A stretch of DNA of 64,000 nucleotides from Nocardia caishijiensis NBRC 108228 (GTDB lineage Bacteria; Actinomycetota; Actinomycetes; Mycobacteriales; Mycobacteriaceae), in the NCBI RefSeq assembly GCF_001612825.1, contig NZ_BDBE01000050.1:1-64000 (forward strand), in the 5' to 3' direction. Both the position numbers and the translations under genes were made by a program. Positions 16,794-31,401 of this stretch are shown here, piece by piece; positions within the stretch are counted from its first letter, which is position 1; every line of letters begins with the position of its first letter. The notes under the pieces are model-generated. The model ran no database searches, had not been told where the DNA came from, and worked only from the letters and a program-made list of their open reading frames with translations.

Positions 16794-17648
16794 TCAGTCG
16801 TGATGCAGGGCGTCCAGCAGCGTCTTGACGATCGTGTTCTCCCGGGCATCCTCGCGCAGCACTGCCGACACCGGGATCCGCAACCGGTGGTCGGTGAGGT
16901 CGAGGGTGAGCAACCCCTTGGTCGGTCCCTCGTAGAGGATCGTCCAGGACTCCGGCCGGTTGAGTAGCTCCATGGTCGCTGTGTGGTCGGGTGGGATGGG
17001 CGGGCCGAACGTCGGGCCGGTCGGCAGGTCGGCGAAGGCCGAGCGGATGAGTGTGTGCAACAACACCTGCTCCTGTTCCGGGGGGAGCAGCAGGGGGTAG
17101 GGGCTGAGTTCGGCCAGCGTGACCGCACCGCGCTCGGCGAGCGGATGACTGCTGGAGATGGCGATCACGAGATCCTCCACCCACAGCTGTTCCACGGCCA
17201 GCCCTGGCTGCTCCACGCTGCCGCGGATCAAGGCCAGATCGCAGTCACCGTCGGCGACGGCGGTGATCCGCTGACGGAACGGTTTGATGACGTATTCGAT
17301 CTCGGCATCGGGGTGCGCCGCCCGCGCGGTCGCGATCGCGGACAGCGACGGCGCCGCGAAAGACATGTTGGCGGCCAATCGAATTCGCGGGCCGGTGGTG
17401 CGCACGGCCGCCCGGATCGCCGACTCGAGACTCAGCATCTGCTTGGCCAGGGGGAGCAGTCGCAGCGTCGCTTCGGTGGGTACAACGGCCCGGGTGGTCC
17501 GTTCGAAAAGCTGCGCGCCGAGGTCGCGTTCCAGGCGGGCGATCTGGTGGCTGATGGCCGACTGTGAGATGAAGCAGCGGCTGGCCGCCCGACTGAAACT
17601 GAGCTCCTCGCAGACCGCCACGAAGTACGAAAGTTGACGCAGCTCCAC
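16794..17648 (-). CDS. LysR family transcriptional regulator
   Basis: A 284-residue LysR regulator. The N-terminal winged helix is VELRQLSYFVAVCEELSFSR, SQSAISHQIARLERDLGAQLFERT; the remainder is the two-lobe effector domain (IRLAANMSFAAPSL, DLALIRGSVEQPGLAVEQLW, SSSHPLAERGAVTLAEL). GTG 17648 is chosen because GGAGGT lies 6 bases upstream; an ATG five codons earlier is possible. It is divergent from the NADH dehydrogenase gene across 136 bases holding a dyad, so regulation of that gene and itself is the natural inference. The inducer is unknown. Confidence 0.87.
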   Translation of the reverse strand: MELRQLSYFVAVCEELSFSRAASRCFISQSAISHQIARLERDLGAQLFERTTRAVVPTEATLRLLPLAKQMLSLESAIRAAVRTTGPRIRLAANMSFAAPSLSAIATARAAHPDAEIEYVIKPFRQRITAVADGDCDLALIRGSVEQPGLAVEQLWVEDLVIAISSSHPLAERGAVTLAELSPYPLLLPPEQEQVLLHTLIRSAFADLPTGPTFGPPIPPDHTATMELLNRPESWTILYEGPTKGLLTLDLTDHRLRIPVSAVLREDARENTIVKTLLDALHHD

Positions 17649-17674
17649 CGGCTGACCTCCCATATATTAGTTAT

Positions 17675-17700
17675 GCAGATAAGAGTCATCTTCATTATGC
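17675..17700. promoter_or_regulatory. Candidate LysR operator between lysR and ndh
   Basis: An unusually AT-rich stretch contains AAGA-GTCA-TCTT (17681-17692) within a longer imperfect dyad (GCAGATAAGA ... TCTTCATTATGC). Size and placement between divergent promoters suit a LysR recognition site. Assignment is by position only. Confidence 0.4.
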
Positions 17701-17784
17701 GCCCACGCGGGGGAAACGTTTGCGTTCCGCATCGCGTTTACTCATAGGAAAGAATTCATTACCGATCTTGGAGAGCGCGCGATC

Positions 17785-19104
17785 ATGGAACACACCGATG
17801 TCGTCATCGTCGGCTCGGGCTTCGGCGGACTTGCCGCGGCCAAGCAGCTGGCCAAGTCGCGAATCAACTTCGTGTTGATCTCGAGCACCCCGGAGCACCT
17901 GTTTCAGCCGCTGCTGTACCAGGTGGCGACCGGCGTACTCGACTCCGAGGAAATCGCCCCGCCGATCAAGAACGTACTGCGCCGCCACCCCGAGGCCGAC
18001 GTCCGCCTCGGCAAGGTCACCGGCATCGACGCCGACGCCGCCGTGCTCACCTACGAGACCGCCGAGGGCACCCGCCAGATCCGCTACGGCTCGCTGATCG
18101 CGGCCACCGGCGCCAGCCAGAGCTACTTCGGCCGCGACGACTTCGCCGACAAGACCTTCTCGCTCAAGACCATCGACGACGCCGAACGCCTGCGCGACCA
18201 GATCGCAGGCGTCTTCGCCAAAGCCGAGCACGCCGACGAGGCGACCAAGCGCAAGCTGCTCAGCTTCGTGGTCGTCGGCGCGGGCGCGACCGGTGTCGAG
18301 GTGGCGGGCCAGATCAAGGAACTCGCGAAGCGCCACTTCCACCAGAAGGTGTCGGTCACCCTGGTCGAGGGCGCCGACGCGGTCCTGCCGCCGTTCGGTG
18401 GTGGGCTCTCGGAATACGCCAAGCGTTCGCTCGAGGGTAGCGGCGTGCAGGTGCTGCTCGGTACCTTCGTCACCGACATCGCCGAGGGCAAGGTGACGGT
18501 CCGCGACAAGGAGGGCATCGAACGCGGTATCGCCGCCGAGACCGTCGTGTGGTCGGCGGGCGTGCAGGCGGGCGGCTTCGCGACCATGCTCGCCGAGGCC
18601 ACCGGCGCCGAGACCGACCGCGCGGGCCGCATCCTGATCAACCCCGACCTGACCGTGGGCGGGCACGCCGACATCTACGCCATCGGCGACATGACCTCGC
18701 TCAACGGCTACCCCGGCCAGTCGCCGGTGGCCATGCAGGAGGGCCGTCACGCCGCCGACATCATTCGCGGCAAGAAGGACGCGGGCACCCCCTTCGTCTA
18801 CTGGGACAAGGGCAGCATGGCGGTGATCAGCCGGTTCAGCGCCGTGGTGAAACTCAACGAGCGCATCACCTTCCGCGGCACCATCGCCTGGGCGATGTGG
18901 CTGGCCGTGCACCTGATGTACCTGGTCGGGTTCCGCAACCGCTTCGCGGCGGTGGCCTCCTGGCTGGTCGCGTTCGCCGGTACCGCCCGCCCCGGTTTCG
19001 CCGAGGCCGAGGTGCGTGAGCTCCCGGCGAGCACGCCCGACGCCGAGCCGACCACGACCGACGACCGTACGCCGAGCGACGAGAAGGACCGCGTCGCGGC
19101 CTGA
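17785..19104 (+). CDS. ndh: Type II NADH dehydrogenase (NDH-2)
   Basis: A 439-residue non-proton-pumping NADH:quinone oxidoreductase. It has the N-terminal FAD dinucleotide fold VVIVGSGFGGLAAAKQ (about 6-21), a second GxGxxG for NADH, VVVGAGATGVEVAGQ (about 166-181), the FAD-contact IYAIGDM, and the C-terminal membrane-binding region AWAMWLAVHLMYLVGFRNR with a charged disordered tail. It oxidises NADH at the inner face of the membrane and reduces menaquinone. GGAG lies upstream of the ATG. It faces a LysR gene, suggesting its own control, and is followed by a hairpin terminator. Confidence 0.9.
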   Translation: MEHTDVVIVGSGFGGLAAAKQLAKSRINFVLISSTPEHLFQPLLYQVATGVLDSEEIAPPIKNVLRRHPEADVRLGKVTGIDADAAVLTYETAEGTRQIRYGSLIAATGASQSYFGRDDFADKTFSLKTIDDAERLRDQIAGVFAKAEHADEATKRKLLSFVVVGAGATGVEVAGQIKELAKRHFHQKVSVTLVEGADAVLPPFGGGLSEYAKRSLEGSGVQVLLGTFVTDIAEGKVTVRDKEGIERGIAAETVVWSAGVQAGGFATMLAEATGAETDRAGRILINPDLTVGGHADIYAIGDMTSLNGYPGQSPVAMQEGRHAADIIRGKKDAGTPFVYWDKGSMAVISRFSAVVKLNERITFRGTIAWAMWLAVHLMYLVGFRNRFAAVASWLVAFAGTARPGFAEAEVRELPASTPDAEPTTTDDRTPSDEKDRVAA

Positions 19105-19112
19105 TCCGACCC

Positions 19113-19146
19113 CGAACGACCCGCCGACGACTCGGCGGGTCGTTCG
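19113..19146 (+). terminator. Hairpin terminator after ndh
   Basis: A perfect 15-base-pair stem, CGAACGACCCGCCGA and its complement, closes a 4-base CGAC loop 9 bases after the ndh stop. There is no T run, as is common for actinobacterial terminators. Confidence 0.7.
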
Positions 19147-19350
19147 CATTCCGCAAGCCACGCGCTGCGCGTCGGCAGGGCGGATCTCCCGCGAAATCCA
19201 CCGACTTCGACCGGAAACCCGCAGGTGGGCGAACGATGGGCAGCGGGTCGGTGAACGCCGGGTGTGACGGGTGTCTCGTTCACCGAACGGGCATCGACAC
19301 GACACTGCGGCGTCGCCCCGATGCCAAGTCGGGCTGGCTTCATCAGCGGT

Positions 19351-20169
19351 ATGACAATTTCGTCCGTGTTGACCGCGCCTGCGCCGGACTCCGGGGTGGG
19401 GAAGTCTCGCTACTCGCTCGTCGTCGCCTCCGACGCCGAGCATCGCGAAGCCGCGCAGCGCCTGCGCTTCCAGGTCTTCGCCGCCGAACCCGGTTTCCAG
19501 ATGCCCGACAACGGTACCGGTCTCGACGCCGACCGGTTCGACGAGCACTGCGATCACCTGCTCGTCCGGGACGAGTTCACCGAACAGTTCGTCGGCTGCT
19601 ACCGGATGTTGCCGCCGGACAAGGTGATCGCGGCGGGCGGGTACTACACCGCCACCGAATTCGACCTCACCCGGCTCGACCCCGAGGGTCACCGCATCGT
19701 GGAGATGGGCCGTGCGTGTGTGGTGCCCGACCACCGCAACGGGTCGGTGCTCACCCTCATGTGGGCGGGCATCCTGCACTACATCCAGCTCACCGGCTAC
19801 GACTGGGTGATGGGGTGTGTGTCGGTGCCCATGCGCGACACCCCGCAGGACCCCGCCGGGGTGAATGTGCGTGGCGTGCGCGACATGCTGCTGGGTCGCC
19901 ACTCCTGCGACCCGGAACGCTATGTGGAGCCGTACAACCCGGTCGTCGTCGACGGACTGTCGCTCGACCAACTGACTCCGCCGAGCCGCCCGAAGCTACC
20001 GCCGCTGTTACGCGGCTACCTGCGCCTTGGTGCCGAGATCTGCGGCGAACCGGCGCACGACCCCGATTTCGCGGTCGCCGACTTCGTCGCGCTGCTCGGT
20101 ATGGAAACCATCAACACCCGGTACCTGGAGCGGCTGCAGAGCGCGGCCGCCAATTTCGACGGGAAGTAA
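19351..20169 (+). CDS. OlsB-like N-acyltransferase (GNAT fold, Rv3027c-like)
   Basis: A 272-residue protein of the FeeM/OlsB ('hemolysin') acyltransferase family. Recognisable parts are RYSLVVASDAEHREAAQRLRFQVFAAE at the N-terminus, the D...DEHCDHLLVRD strand, GCYRMLP, and VEMGRACVVPDHRNGSVLTLMWAGI, followed by YDWVMGCVSV. These enzymes transfer an acyl chain from acyl carrier protein to an amino acid amine; in ornithine-lipid synthesis OlsB is followed by OlsA, and here a PlsC/OlsA-like gene starts 5 bases after the stop. The amino acid is not known. ATG 19351 is preferred because the family begins nearby; upstream starts lack similarity. Confidence 0.8.
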   Translation: MTISSVLTAPAPDSGVGKSRYSLVVASDAEHREAAQRLRFQVFAAEPGFQMPDNGTGLDADRFDEHCDHLLVRDEFTEQFVGCYRMLPPDKVIAAGGYYTATEFDLTRLDPEGHRIVEMGRACVVPDHRNGSVLTLMWAGILHYIQLTGYDWVMGCVSVPMRDTPQDPAGVNVRGVRDMLLGRHSCDPERYVEPYNPVVVDGLSLDQLTPPSRPKLPPLLRGYLRLGAEICGEPAHDPDFAVADFVALLGMETINTRYLERLQSAAANFDGK

Positions 20170-20174
20170 CCGCC

Positions 20175-21119
20175 ATGGTGTTCGACGCGCCGCCCGCCCC
20201 CCACTCGCACTCGTGGATGCCGTCGAGCCCCTGTGGTTCCGGCTGTATCGAACCGATCGACCAGGTCGGTACCGCCAGAATGGTGACCCGACTGGCCGGG
20301 ATGGCCGGGCTGGTGCTCGGCTTCCCGGTCCTCACCATCGCCACCCCGAAGGCACGCCGCGAGGACATGCAGCGCCGCTACGCGCGAGCCGCGTTGCGCT
20401 GCTTGGGGATGCGGCTGCGCGTCATCGACAATCGCGGCACCGAGGCCGCGGCGGCCGGGTTCGCCGACCCGGGCACGCCGATGATGGTGGTGGCCGGGCA
20501 CATCGGCTGGGCGGATGTGGTCGCGCTGGCCGCCGTGCAGCCGGTGAGTTTCGTGGCGCGCGCCGACATGGTCGAATGGCCGCTGCTGGGCAAGCTGGCC
20601 CAGCTCACCCGGGTGATCCCGATCGAGCGGGCTCGGTTGCGCGAACTACCCGGCGTGGTCGGGCAGGTCGCGCAGCGGTTGAGTGCCGGTAACCGGATCG
20701 TGGTGTTCCCCGAGGGCACCACGTGGTGCGGTAGGGCTTACGGCTCGCTGCGCCCCGCCATGTTCCAGGCCGCCGTCGACACCGGCACCCCGGTACAGCC
20801 GGTGCGGTTGCGCTACCTGGACAGCCACGGAACGCCGTGCACCGTACCGGGTTTCGTCGGTGACGACACCTTCGCCGACTCGGCGAAACGGGTACTGCGC
20901 AGCAAGGGGATGACGGTCGAGATCGTGCTCGAACCGCGCGAACATCCCGGCACCGACCGCCGTGACCTGGCCCGCCGGTGCGAGCGCGCGATTCGCGGCG
21001 CCGATCACTCGCGCCACGGTGTGCTCGACACGGAGTGGATCGAATCGGGCAATACGCGCGTGCAGGATCCCTCGGCGGCGCAGCAGGATCCGGTGCCCGC
21101 CAGAGCTACCGCCTGGTAA
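20175..21119 (+). CDS. PlsC/OlsA-like 1-acyl acyltransferase (Rv3026c-like)
   Basis: A 314-residue lysophospholipid-type acyltransferase. The catalytic HX4D motif is GHIGWADVV (about residues 102-110), the acceptor-binding motif is FPEGT (about 180), and a single hydrophobic segment (AGMAGLVLGFPVLTIA) sits near residue 40. Start ATG 20175 follows the previous stop by 5 bases, so the two form an operon. In M. tuberculosis the same pair, Rv3027c-Rv3026c, lies at this position. With the OlsB-like partner it would O-acylate an N-acyl amino acid to give an amino-acid lipid; a role in ordinary phosphatidate synthesis is the alternative. Confidence 0.83.
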   Translation: MVFDAPPAPHSHSWMPSSPCGSGCIEPIDQVGTARMVTRLAGMAGLVLGFPVLTIATPKARREDMQRRYARAALRCLGMRLRVIDNRGTEAAAAGFADPGTPMMVVAGHIGWADVVALAAVQPVSFVARADMVEWPLLGKLAQLTRVIPIERARLRELPGVVGQVAQRLSAGNRIVVFPEGTTWCGRAYGSLRPAMFQAAVDTGTPVQPVRLRYLDSHGTPCTVPGFVGDDTFADSAKRVLRSKGMTVEIVLEPREHPGTDRRDLARRCERAIRGADHSRHGVLDTEWIESGNTRVQDPSAAQQDPVPARATAW

Positions 21120-21140
21120 CCCCTTCCGGTCTGTTTTCCC

Positions 21141-21177
21141 AGCGGAGGTCGCGAGCGCGGCCTCCGCTGCCGTTTTT
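21141..21177 (+). terminator. Rho-independent terminator after the acyltransferase pair
   Basis: AGCGGAGG (21141-21148) and CCTCCGCT (21161-21168) pair perfectly around a GC-rich loop with further CGCG pairing, followed by GCCGTTTTT. Confidence 0.75.
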
Positions 21178-21466
21178 GTCCTGCCCCGAGGGGCCCGTGG
21201 GCCGCAAATGTGAAAAGGGCTCTACCGCAGGGCGTGCGTGTCATGCTGCCCTGACCGCCGCGTGACCTGCACGGCTGACCGAAGAGTCCCCTTTACCCAC
21301 TTCGGTGTGAACTGAAACCTCCGAATTGGCGATGCCGTGAACTAAATGAGATATTTGCGGTACCGTCACGCAGGATTTTCCCGATACGCCGGGTGTAGTC
21401 GTCGCCCGGCGGCGCGTGAGCAGTGCGAACGCATGGGTTGATCCATGGTGAAGGGAAGCGTTTCCG
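21178..21466 (+). other. Gene-free leader region upstream of the NRPS
   Basis: No convincing gene is seen between the terminator and the NRPS start. The part from about 21290 is less GC-rich; TTGGCG near 21320 followed by TAAATGAGATATT near 21345 is the only promoter-like pair, and it is weak. AAGGGAAG at 21451-21458 is the NRPS ribosome site. Confidence 0.4.
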
Positions 21467-27601
<6,135 letters not shown>

Positions 27602-27603
27602 GC

Positions 27604-27633
27604 AGGTCCCGCGCCGAGACGGGCGCGGGACCT
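27604..27633. terminator. Bidirectional terminator between NRPS and fadB2
   Basis: AGGTCCCGCGCC (27604-27615) and GGCGCGGGACCT (27622-27633) form a perfect 12-base-pair stem with a 6-base loop in the 37-base gap between two converging genes. Confidence 0.75.
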
Positions 27634-27638
27634 GGTGC

Positions 27639-28490
27639 TCACTTGGCGTAGTCGTAGAACCCGCGACCGGTCTTGCGGCCAAGTCGACCCGCGTCGACCA
27701 TCCGGCGCAGCAGCGCGGGCGGGGCGTAGTGCGGCTCGGCGAACTCGGCGTAGAGCGACTCGGCGGCGGCCAGCGCGATGTCGAGGCCGACGGTGTCGAG
27801 CAGCGTCAGCGGGCCCATCGGGTAACCGCAGCCGCCCTTCATCGCGGTGTCGATGTCCTCGGCGGTGGCGTAACCCGACTCCAGCATCCGGATGGCGGAG
27901 CACAGGTAGGGGATGAGCAGCGCGTTGACGATGAACCCGGAACGGTCACCGGCCTGCACGGTCAGCTTGCCGAGGGTGTTCTTCGCGTAGTCGGTGACGG
28001 CCTCGGCCGCCTCCGGCGCGGTCACCAGGGTGGAGATGATCTCGACCAGCGGCATCACCGGCACCGGGTTGAAGAAGTGCACGCCGACCACACGCTCGGG
28101 ACGCTCGGTGGCACCGGCCACCTTGATCACCGGGATCGAGGAGGTGTTGGTGGCCAGGATGCCCTCGGGCTTGACGATCTTGTCCAGCTTGCCGAAGATC
28201 TCGTACTTGAGCGACTCGATCTCCGGGGCGGCCTCGATCACCAGGTCGCGATCGGCGAACTCGTCCATGTCCAGGGTCACCCGCACGCGGGCGATGGCCG
28301 CGTCGGCGTCTTCCTGGGAGATCTTGCCCCGGGCCACACCCTTGCCGATCGAGGTGGCGATGCGCTGCTGCGCCGCGTCGGCGAACTCCTGCTTGGTCTC
28401 GAGCACGAGCACCGAGCTGCCCGCCTTGGCACACACCTCGGCGATACCCGCACCCATCGTGCCGCCACCGATGACACCGATCAACTCCAC
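27639..28490 (-). CDS. fadB2: 3-hydroxybutyryl-CoA dehydrogenase
   Basis: A 283-residue 3-hydroxyacyl-CoA dehydrogenase. It has the NAD fold IGVIGGGTMGAGIAEVCAKAG (residues 4-24), IEAAPE, LATNTSSI, the catalytic His in VGVHFFNPVPVM, and the C-terminal dimer domain (GFIVNALLIPYL, GCGYPMGPLTLLDTVGLD). It oxidises (S)-3-hydroxybutyryl-CoA to acetoacetyl-CoA. GTG 28490 is preceded by GGGAG at 7 bases. The size and sequence fit actinobacterial FadB2 rather than a multifunctional FadB. A perfect 15-base palindrome lies about 60 bases upstream of the start. Confidence 0.92.
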   Translation of the reverse strand: MELIGVIGGGTMGAGIAEVCAKAGSSVLVLETKQEFADAAQQRIATSIGKGVARGKISQEDADAAIARVRVTLDMDEFADRDLVIEAAPEIESLKYEIFGKLDKIVKPEGILATNTSSIPVIKVAGATERPERVVGVHFFNPVPVMPLVEIISTLVTAPEAAEAVTDYAKNTLGKLTVQAGDRSGFIVNALLIPYLCSAIRMLESGYATAEDIDTAMKGGCGYPMGPLTLLDTVGLDIALAAAESLYAEFAEPHYAPPALLRRMVDAGRLGRKTGRGFYDYAK

Positions 28491-28548
28491 TGCTGAACTC
28501 CCAACATCGCGATTTCCCTGGTTGTCGCGTCGATTATTTCATCCAGGC

Positions 28549-28563
28549 TGGCACTCAGTGCCA
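28549..28563. promoter_or_regulatory. Perfect palindrome TGGCACT-C-AGTGCCA upstream of fadB2
   Basis: Seven-base arms separated by one base make a hairpin unlikely and a protein operator likely. It lies 59 bases upstream of the fadB2 start and 19 bases beyond the permease stop. On the minus strand an AT-rich -10-like GAAATAATC follows between it and the gene. The regulator is unknown. Confidence 0.5.
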
Positions 28564-28581
28564 CAGGCGTCGGAACGTGGC

Positions 28582-30078
28582 CTATCCCACTGTCGTCAGT
28601 TCCGGCTGGTCCGGATCCGGCCTCTGGCGACCGAGGACGGAATGGCTGCGGCCGTAGGCGACGTAGACGACGACACCGAGTGCCATCCAGGTGACGAAGC
28701 GCAGCCAGGTCTCGATCGAGAGGTTGACCATCAGCCACAGGCAGGCCAGGGCGCCGAGGATCGGGACCACCGGGACGAACGGGACGCGGAAGCCGCGCGG
28801 CAGGTCGGGGCGGGTGCGACGCAGGACGAGCACACCGACAGCCACCAGCACGAAGGCGACGAGCGTACCGATATTGACCATTTCCTCCAGCGTGCCGAAG
28901 TCGACGAACCCGGCCAGGAGCGCGCACACCACACCGACGATCACGGTGAGCCGCACCGGCGTGCCTTTGCGTCCGGTCTGCGCGAGGCCGCGGGGGAGCA
29001 GGCCGTCGCGGGCCATGGCGAACAGCACCCGGGTCTGTCCGAGGAACATCACCATCACCACTGTCGACAGCCCGGCGAGTGCCCCGATCGCGATGATGTT
29101 CTTCACCCAGGTGGCGCCGTGGATGGCGAATGCCGTTGCCAGGGTGGCGTTTCCGTCGGCGAGTTGGGTGTAGGACACCATGCCGGTGAGGATCAGCGAC
29201 ACCGCGATGTAGAGGACCGTCACGATGGCGAGGGAACCGAGGATGCCGCGGGGGATGTCGCGCTGCGGGTTGCGGGTCTCCTCTGCGGTGGTGGCGACCA
29301 CGTCGAAACCGATGAAGGCGAAGAAGACCAGGCTGGCGGCGGCGAGCAGGCCGTACCAGCCGAAGCTGGTGTCACCGGCGCCGGTGGTGAACGAGAACAG
29401 CGATTGGTGCAGGCCGCCGGCGCCGTCGTCGGCGGGTTGCGACGGCGGAATGTAGGGCGTCAGGTTCGACGGCGTGAAATAGGTCGCGCCGACCACCAGT
29501 ACCAGCGCGATCACGCCGAGCTTGATGGCGACGGCGATGGCCGAGACCCGCGACGACAGCTTCGTCCCGGTCGCCAGCAGCGCACCGACCACGGCGATGA
29601 TCACCACCGCGCCCCAGTCGAAACTCACCGACCCGAGGTGGACCACCGGCGCCGACGACCCGAGCACGTCGCCCAGATATTGCGACCACCCCTTGGCGAC
29701 CACCGACACCGCGAGCGCGAATTCCAGGATCAGGTCCCAGCCGATGATCCAGGCGATCACCTCACCGAAGGTGGCGTAGGCGAAGGTGTACGCGCTGCCC
29801 GCCACCGGGACGGTCGAGGCGAACTCGGCGTAGCACAGCGCGGTGAGCCCGCAGGCGATCGCCGCGAAGACGAACGCGAGCGAGACCGCGGGCCCGGCCA
29901 CCGTGCCCGCCGTGCGCGCGGTGAGGGTGAAGATGCCCGCACCGATCACCACCGCGACACCGAAGATCGTGAGGTCCTTCGCCGTCAGGTCCTTGCGCAG
30001 CTTGGCGTCGGGGTCATCGGTGTCCCGGATCGACTGCTCGACAGATTTCGTGCGGAACAACCCGCTCGTGATCGCCAC
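28582..30078 (-). CDS. APC family amino acid permease (cationic amino acid transporter type)
   Basis: A 498-residue, 12-span amino acid/polyamine/organocation transporter. The N-terminal cytosolic part (TDDPDAKLRKDLTAKDL) leads into the signature first helix FGVAVVIGAGIFTLTARTAG, whose GAGIF bend binds substrate, then AGSAYTFAYATFGEVIAWIIGWDLILEF and FFAFIGFDVVATTAEETRNPQRDIPRGI. This pattern is of the YfnA/CAT branch. GTG 30078 is chosen because GAGGAGGAGA lies just upstream; this site sits in the 29-base gap after the leucine dehydrogenase stop. The shared operon suggests import of branched-chain or similar amino acids, though the branch name points to cationic ones. Confidence 0.88.
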   Translation of the reverse strand: MAITSGLFRTKSVEQSIRDTDDPDAKLRKDLTAKDLTIFGVAVVIGAGIFTLTARTAGTVAGPAVSLAFVFAAIACGLTALCYAEFASTVPVAGSAYTFAYATFGEVIAWIIGWDLILEFALAVSVVAKGWSQYLGDVLGSSAPVVHLGSVSFDWGAVVIIAVVGALLATGTKLSSRVSAIAVAIKLGVIALVLVVGATYFTPSNLTPYIPPSQPADDGAGGLHQSLFSFTTGAGDTSFGWYGLLAAASLVFFAFIGFDVVATTAEETRNPQRDIPRGILGSLAIVTVLYIAVSLILTGMVSYTQLADGNATLATAFAIHGATWVKNIIAIGALAGLSTVVMVMFLGQTRVLFAMARDGLLPRGLAQTGRKGTPVRLTVIVGVVCALLAGFVDFGTLEEMVNIGTLVAFVLVAVGVLVLRRTRPDLPRGFRVPFVPVVPILGALACLWLMVNLSIETWLRFVTWMALGVVVYVAYGRSHSVLGRQRPDPDQPELTTVG

Positions 30079-30107
30079 TGTGTCTCCTCCTCGAAACTCG
30101 GGCGCGC

Positions 30108-31186
30108 TCAGAGCGAGCGGGGGATGGCGTCGAGACGGCGTTCGGCGAACCGGTTGGCGGCGGCGCCGGTGCCGATACCGTCGGCGATCGCCGCGGCGAT
30201 GATCTCGCGACAGCGCGGGAAGATGTCGGCCACCTCGGCTTCCACCTCGGCCGGTGGAGGGCGCGCAATTCGCCCGCCACCTGGATGAGCCCACCGCTGT
30301 TGGCGACGAAGTCGGGAACCCAGGTGATGCCGCGGCCGGTGAGCGCGGCCTCCACGTCGGGGGTGGCGAGTTGGTTGTTCGCCGCGCCGCAGACGAGTTC
30401 GGCCTCGATCGTCGCTGCGGTCGCGGTCGTGAGGGTGGCGCCGAGCGCGCAGGGTGCGTACACATCGACCGGCGCGGTGGCGACGGTGGAGAGCAGGCGC
30501 ACCTCGGGGTGCTCGGTGGCGATGCGACGCAGCGCGGCCTCGTTCACATCGGTGACGCAGACCTCGGCACCGTCGGCGAGCAGCAGCGCCGTGAGCTCGC
30601 GACCCACCTTGCCGACGCCCTCCACGCCGACGGTGCGTCCGGCCAGCGTCGGTGCACCCCAGACCGATTCGGCTCCCGCGCGCATCGCGTGGAACACACC
30701 GAGCGCGGTCAGGGTGGCGCTGTCGCCGCTACCACCCGCGCCGACACTGCGACCGGTGACGTGGCGGGTGTGCCTGCCGATGACGTCCAGATCGTCGGTA
30801 TCGGTGCCCACGTCTCCGGCGGTGATATAGCGGCCGCCGAGGGTGTCGACGAAGCGCGCGTAGGCGGCGAGCAGTTCCTCGCTCTTCGCCGTCGCCGGGT
30901 CACCGATGATGACCGCCTTCCCACCACCGAGATCGACGCCCGCGGCCGCGGCCTTGTAGGTCATGCCCCACGACAGTCGCAGCACGTCCTGCAATGCCGC
31001 GGATTCGTCGGCGTACGGGTAGAAGCGGGTCCCCCCGAGTGCCGGACCGAGCGCCGTGGAGTGGACGGCGATGATCGCCTTCAGGCCGGACCGGTCGTCC
31101 TCACAGAACACCACCTGTTCGTGGGCGCGGGCGCTGAGCTCGTGCGATCGGTTGAAAACTCCTGCTTCGGGGTGTACGACGGTCAC
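30108..31186 (-). pseudogene. Leucine/valine dehydrogenase interrupted by a one-base frameshift
   Basis: From ATG 31186 the first 305 or so residues are a Glu/Leu/Phe/Val dehydrogenase: ALGPALGGTRFYPYADE, catalytic Lys in MTYKAAAAGVDLGGGKAV, NAD fold VGVEGVGKVGRELTALL, and VPDFVANSGGLIQVAGEL. At about 30250-30270 the frame slips into unrelated Arg/Pro-rich sequence, while the proper end (AEVEAEVADIFPRCREII ... AIPRSL, stop at 30108-30110) continues one frame over. One added base restores a protein of about 359 residues, normal for leucine dehydrogenase. The enzyme deaminates leucine, valine or isoleucine to the 2-oxo acid with NAD+. If the slip is real the last 50 residues are lost and activity is doubtful; a sequencing error is equally likely. 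Confidence 0.8.
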
Positions 31187-31401
31187 TGTCGGTCCTTTCC
31201 GGTTGGGTCGACCACAGGTTGTGTCCGGGCGGTTGGTTCGTGCCGCGGGTATGCGGCCTGGTGTTGTCGGGCGCCGAGGTATTCGGCGCCGTGCGCACGG
31301 GTGTGGCTCACCTCGCGTTCACGAACGCGGGCATGGTCCCGGTGCCCGTGGAGGTGTGGTCGGCGCGAGTCGAGGAAGACCGCGCGAGCTGTGTGCCGTC
31401 G

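Noticed and set aside
17695-19971. A 758-codon frame antisense to ndh and part of the OlsB-like gene
   Set aside because: The plus-strand genes have full families and ribosome sites; this frame has none and crosses a terminator.
28582-30465. Single 627-residue fusion of an Arg-rich N-terminus with the APC permease
   Set aside because: The extra 129 residues are an out-of-frame reading of leucine dehydrogenase; GAGGAGGAGA before GTG 30078 marks the real start.
31270-31290. GGCGCCG/CGGCGCC inverted repeat as a terminator after the oxidoreductase
   Set aside because: Short, no T run, and lying 110 bases beyond the stop; such repeats are common by chance at this GC level.
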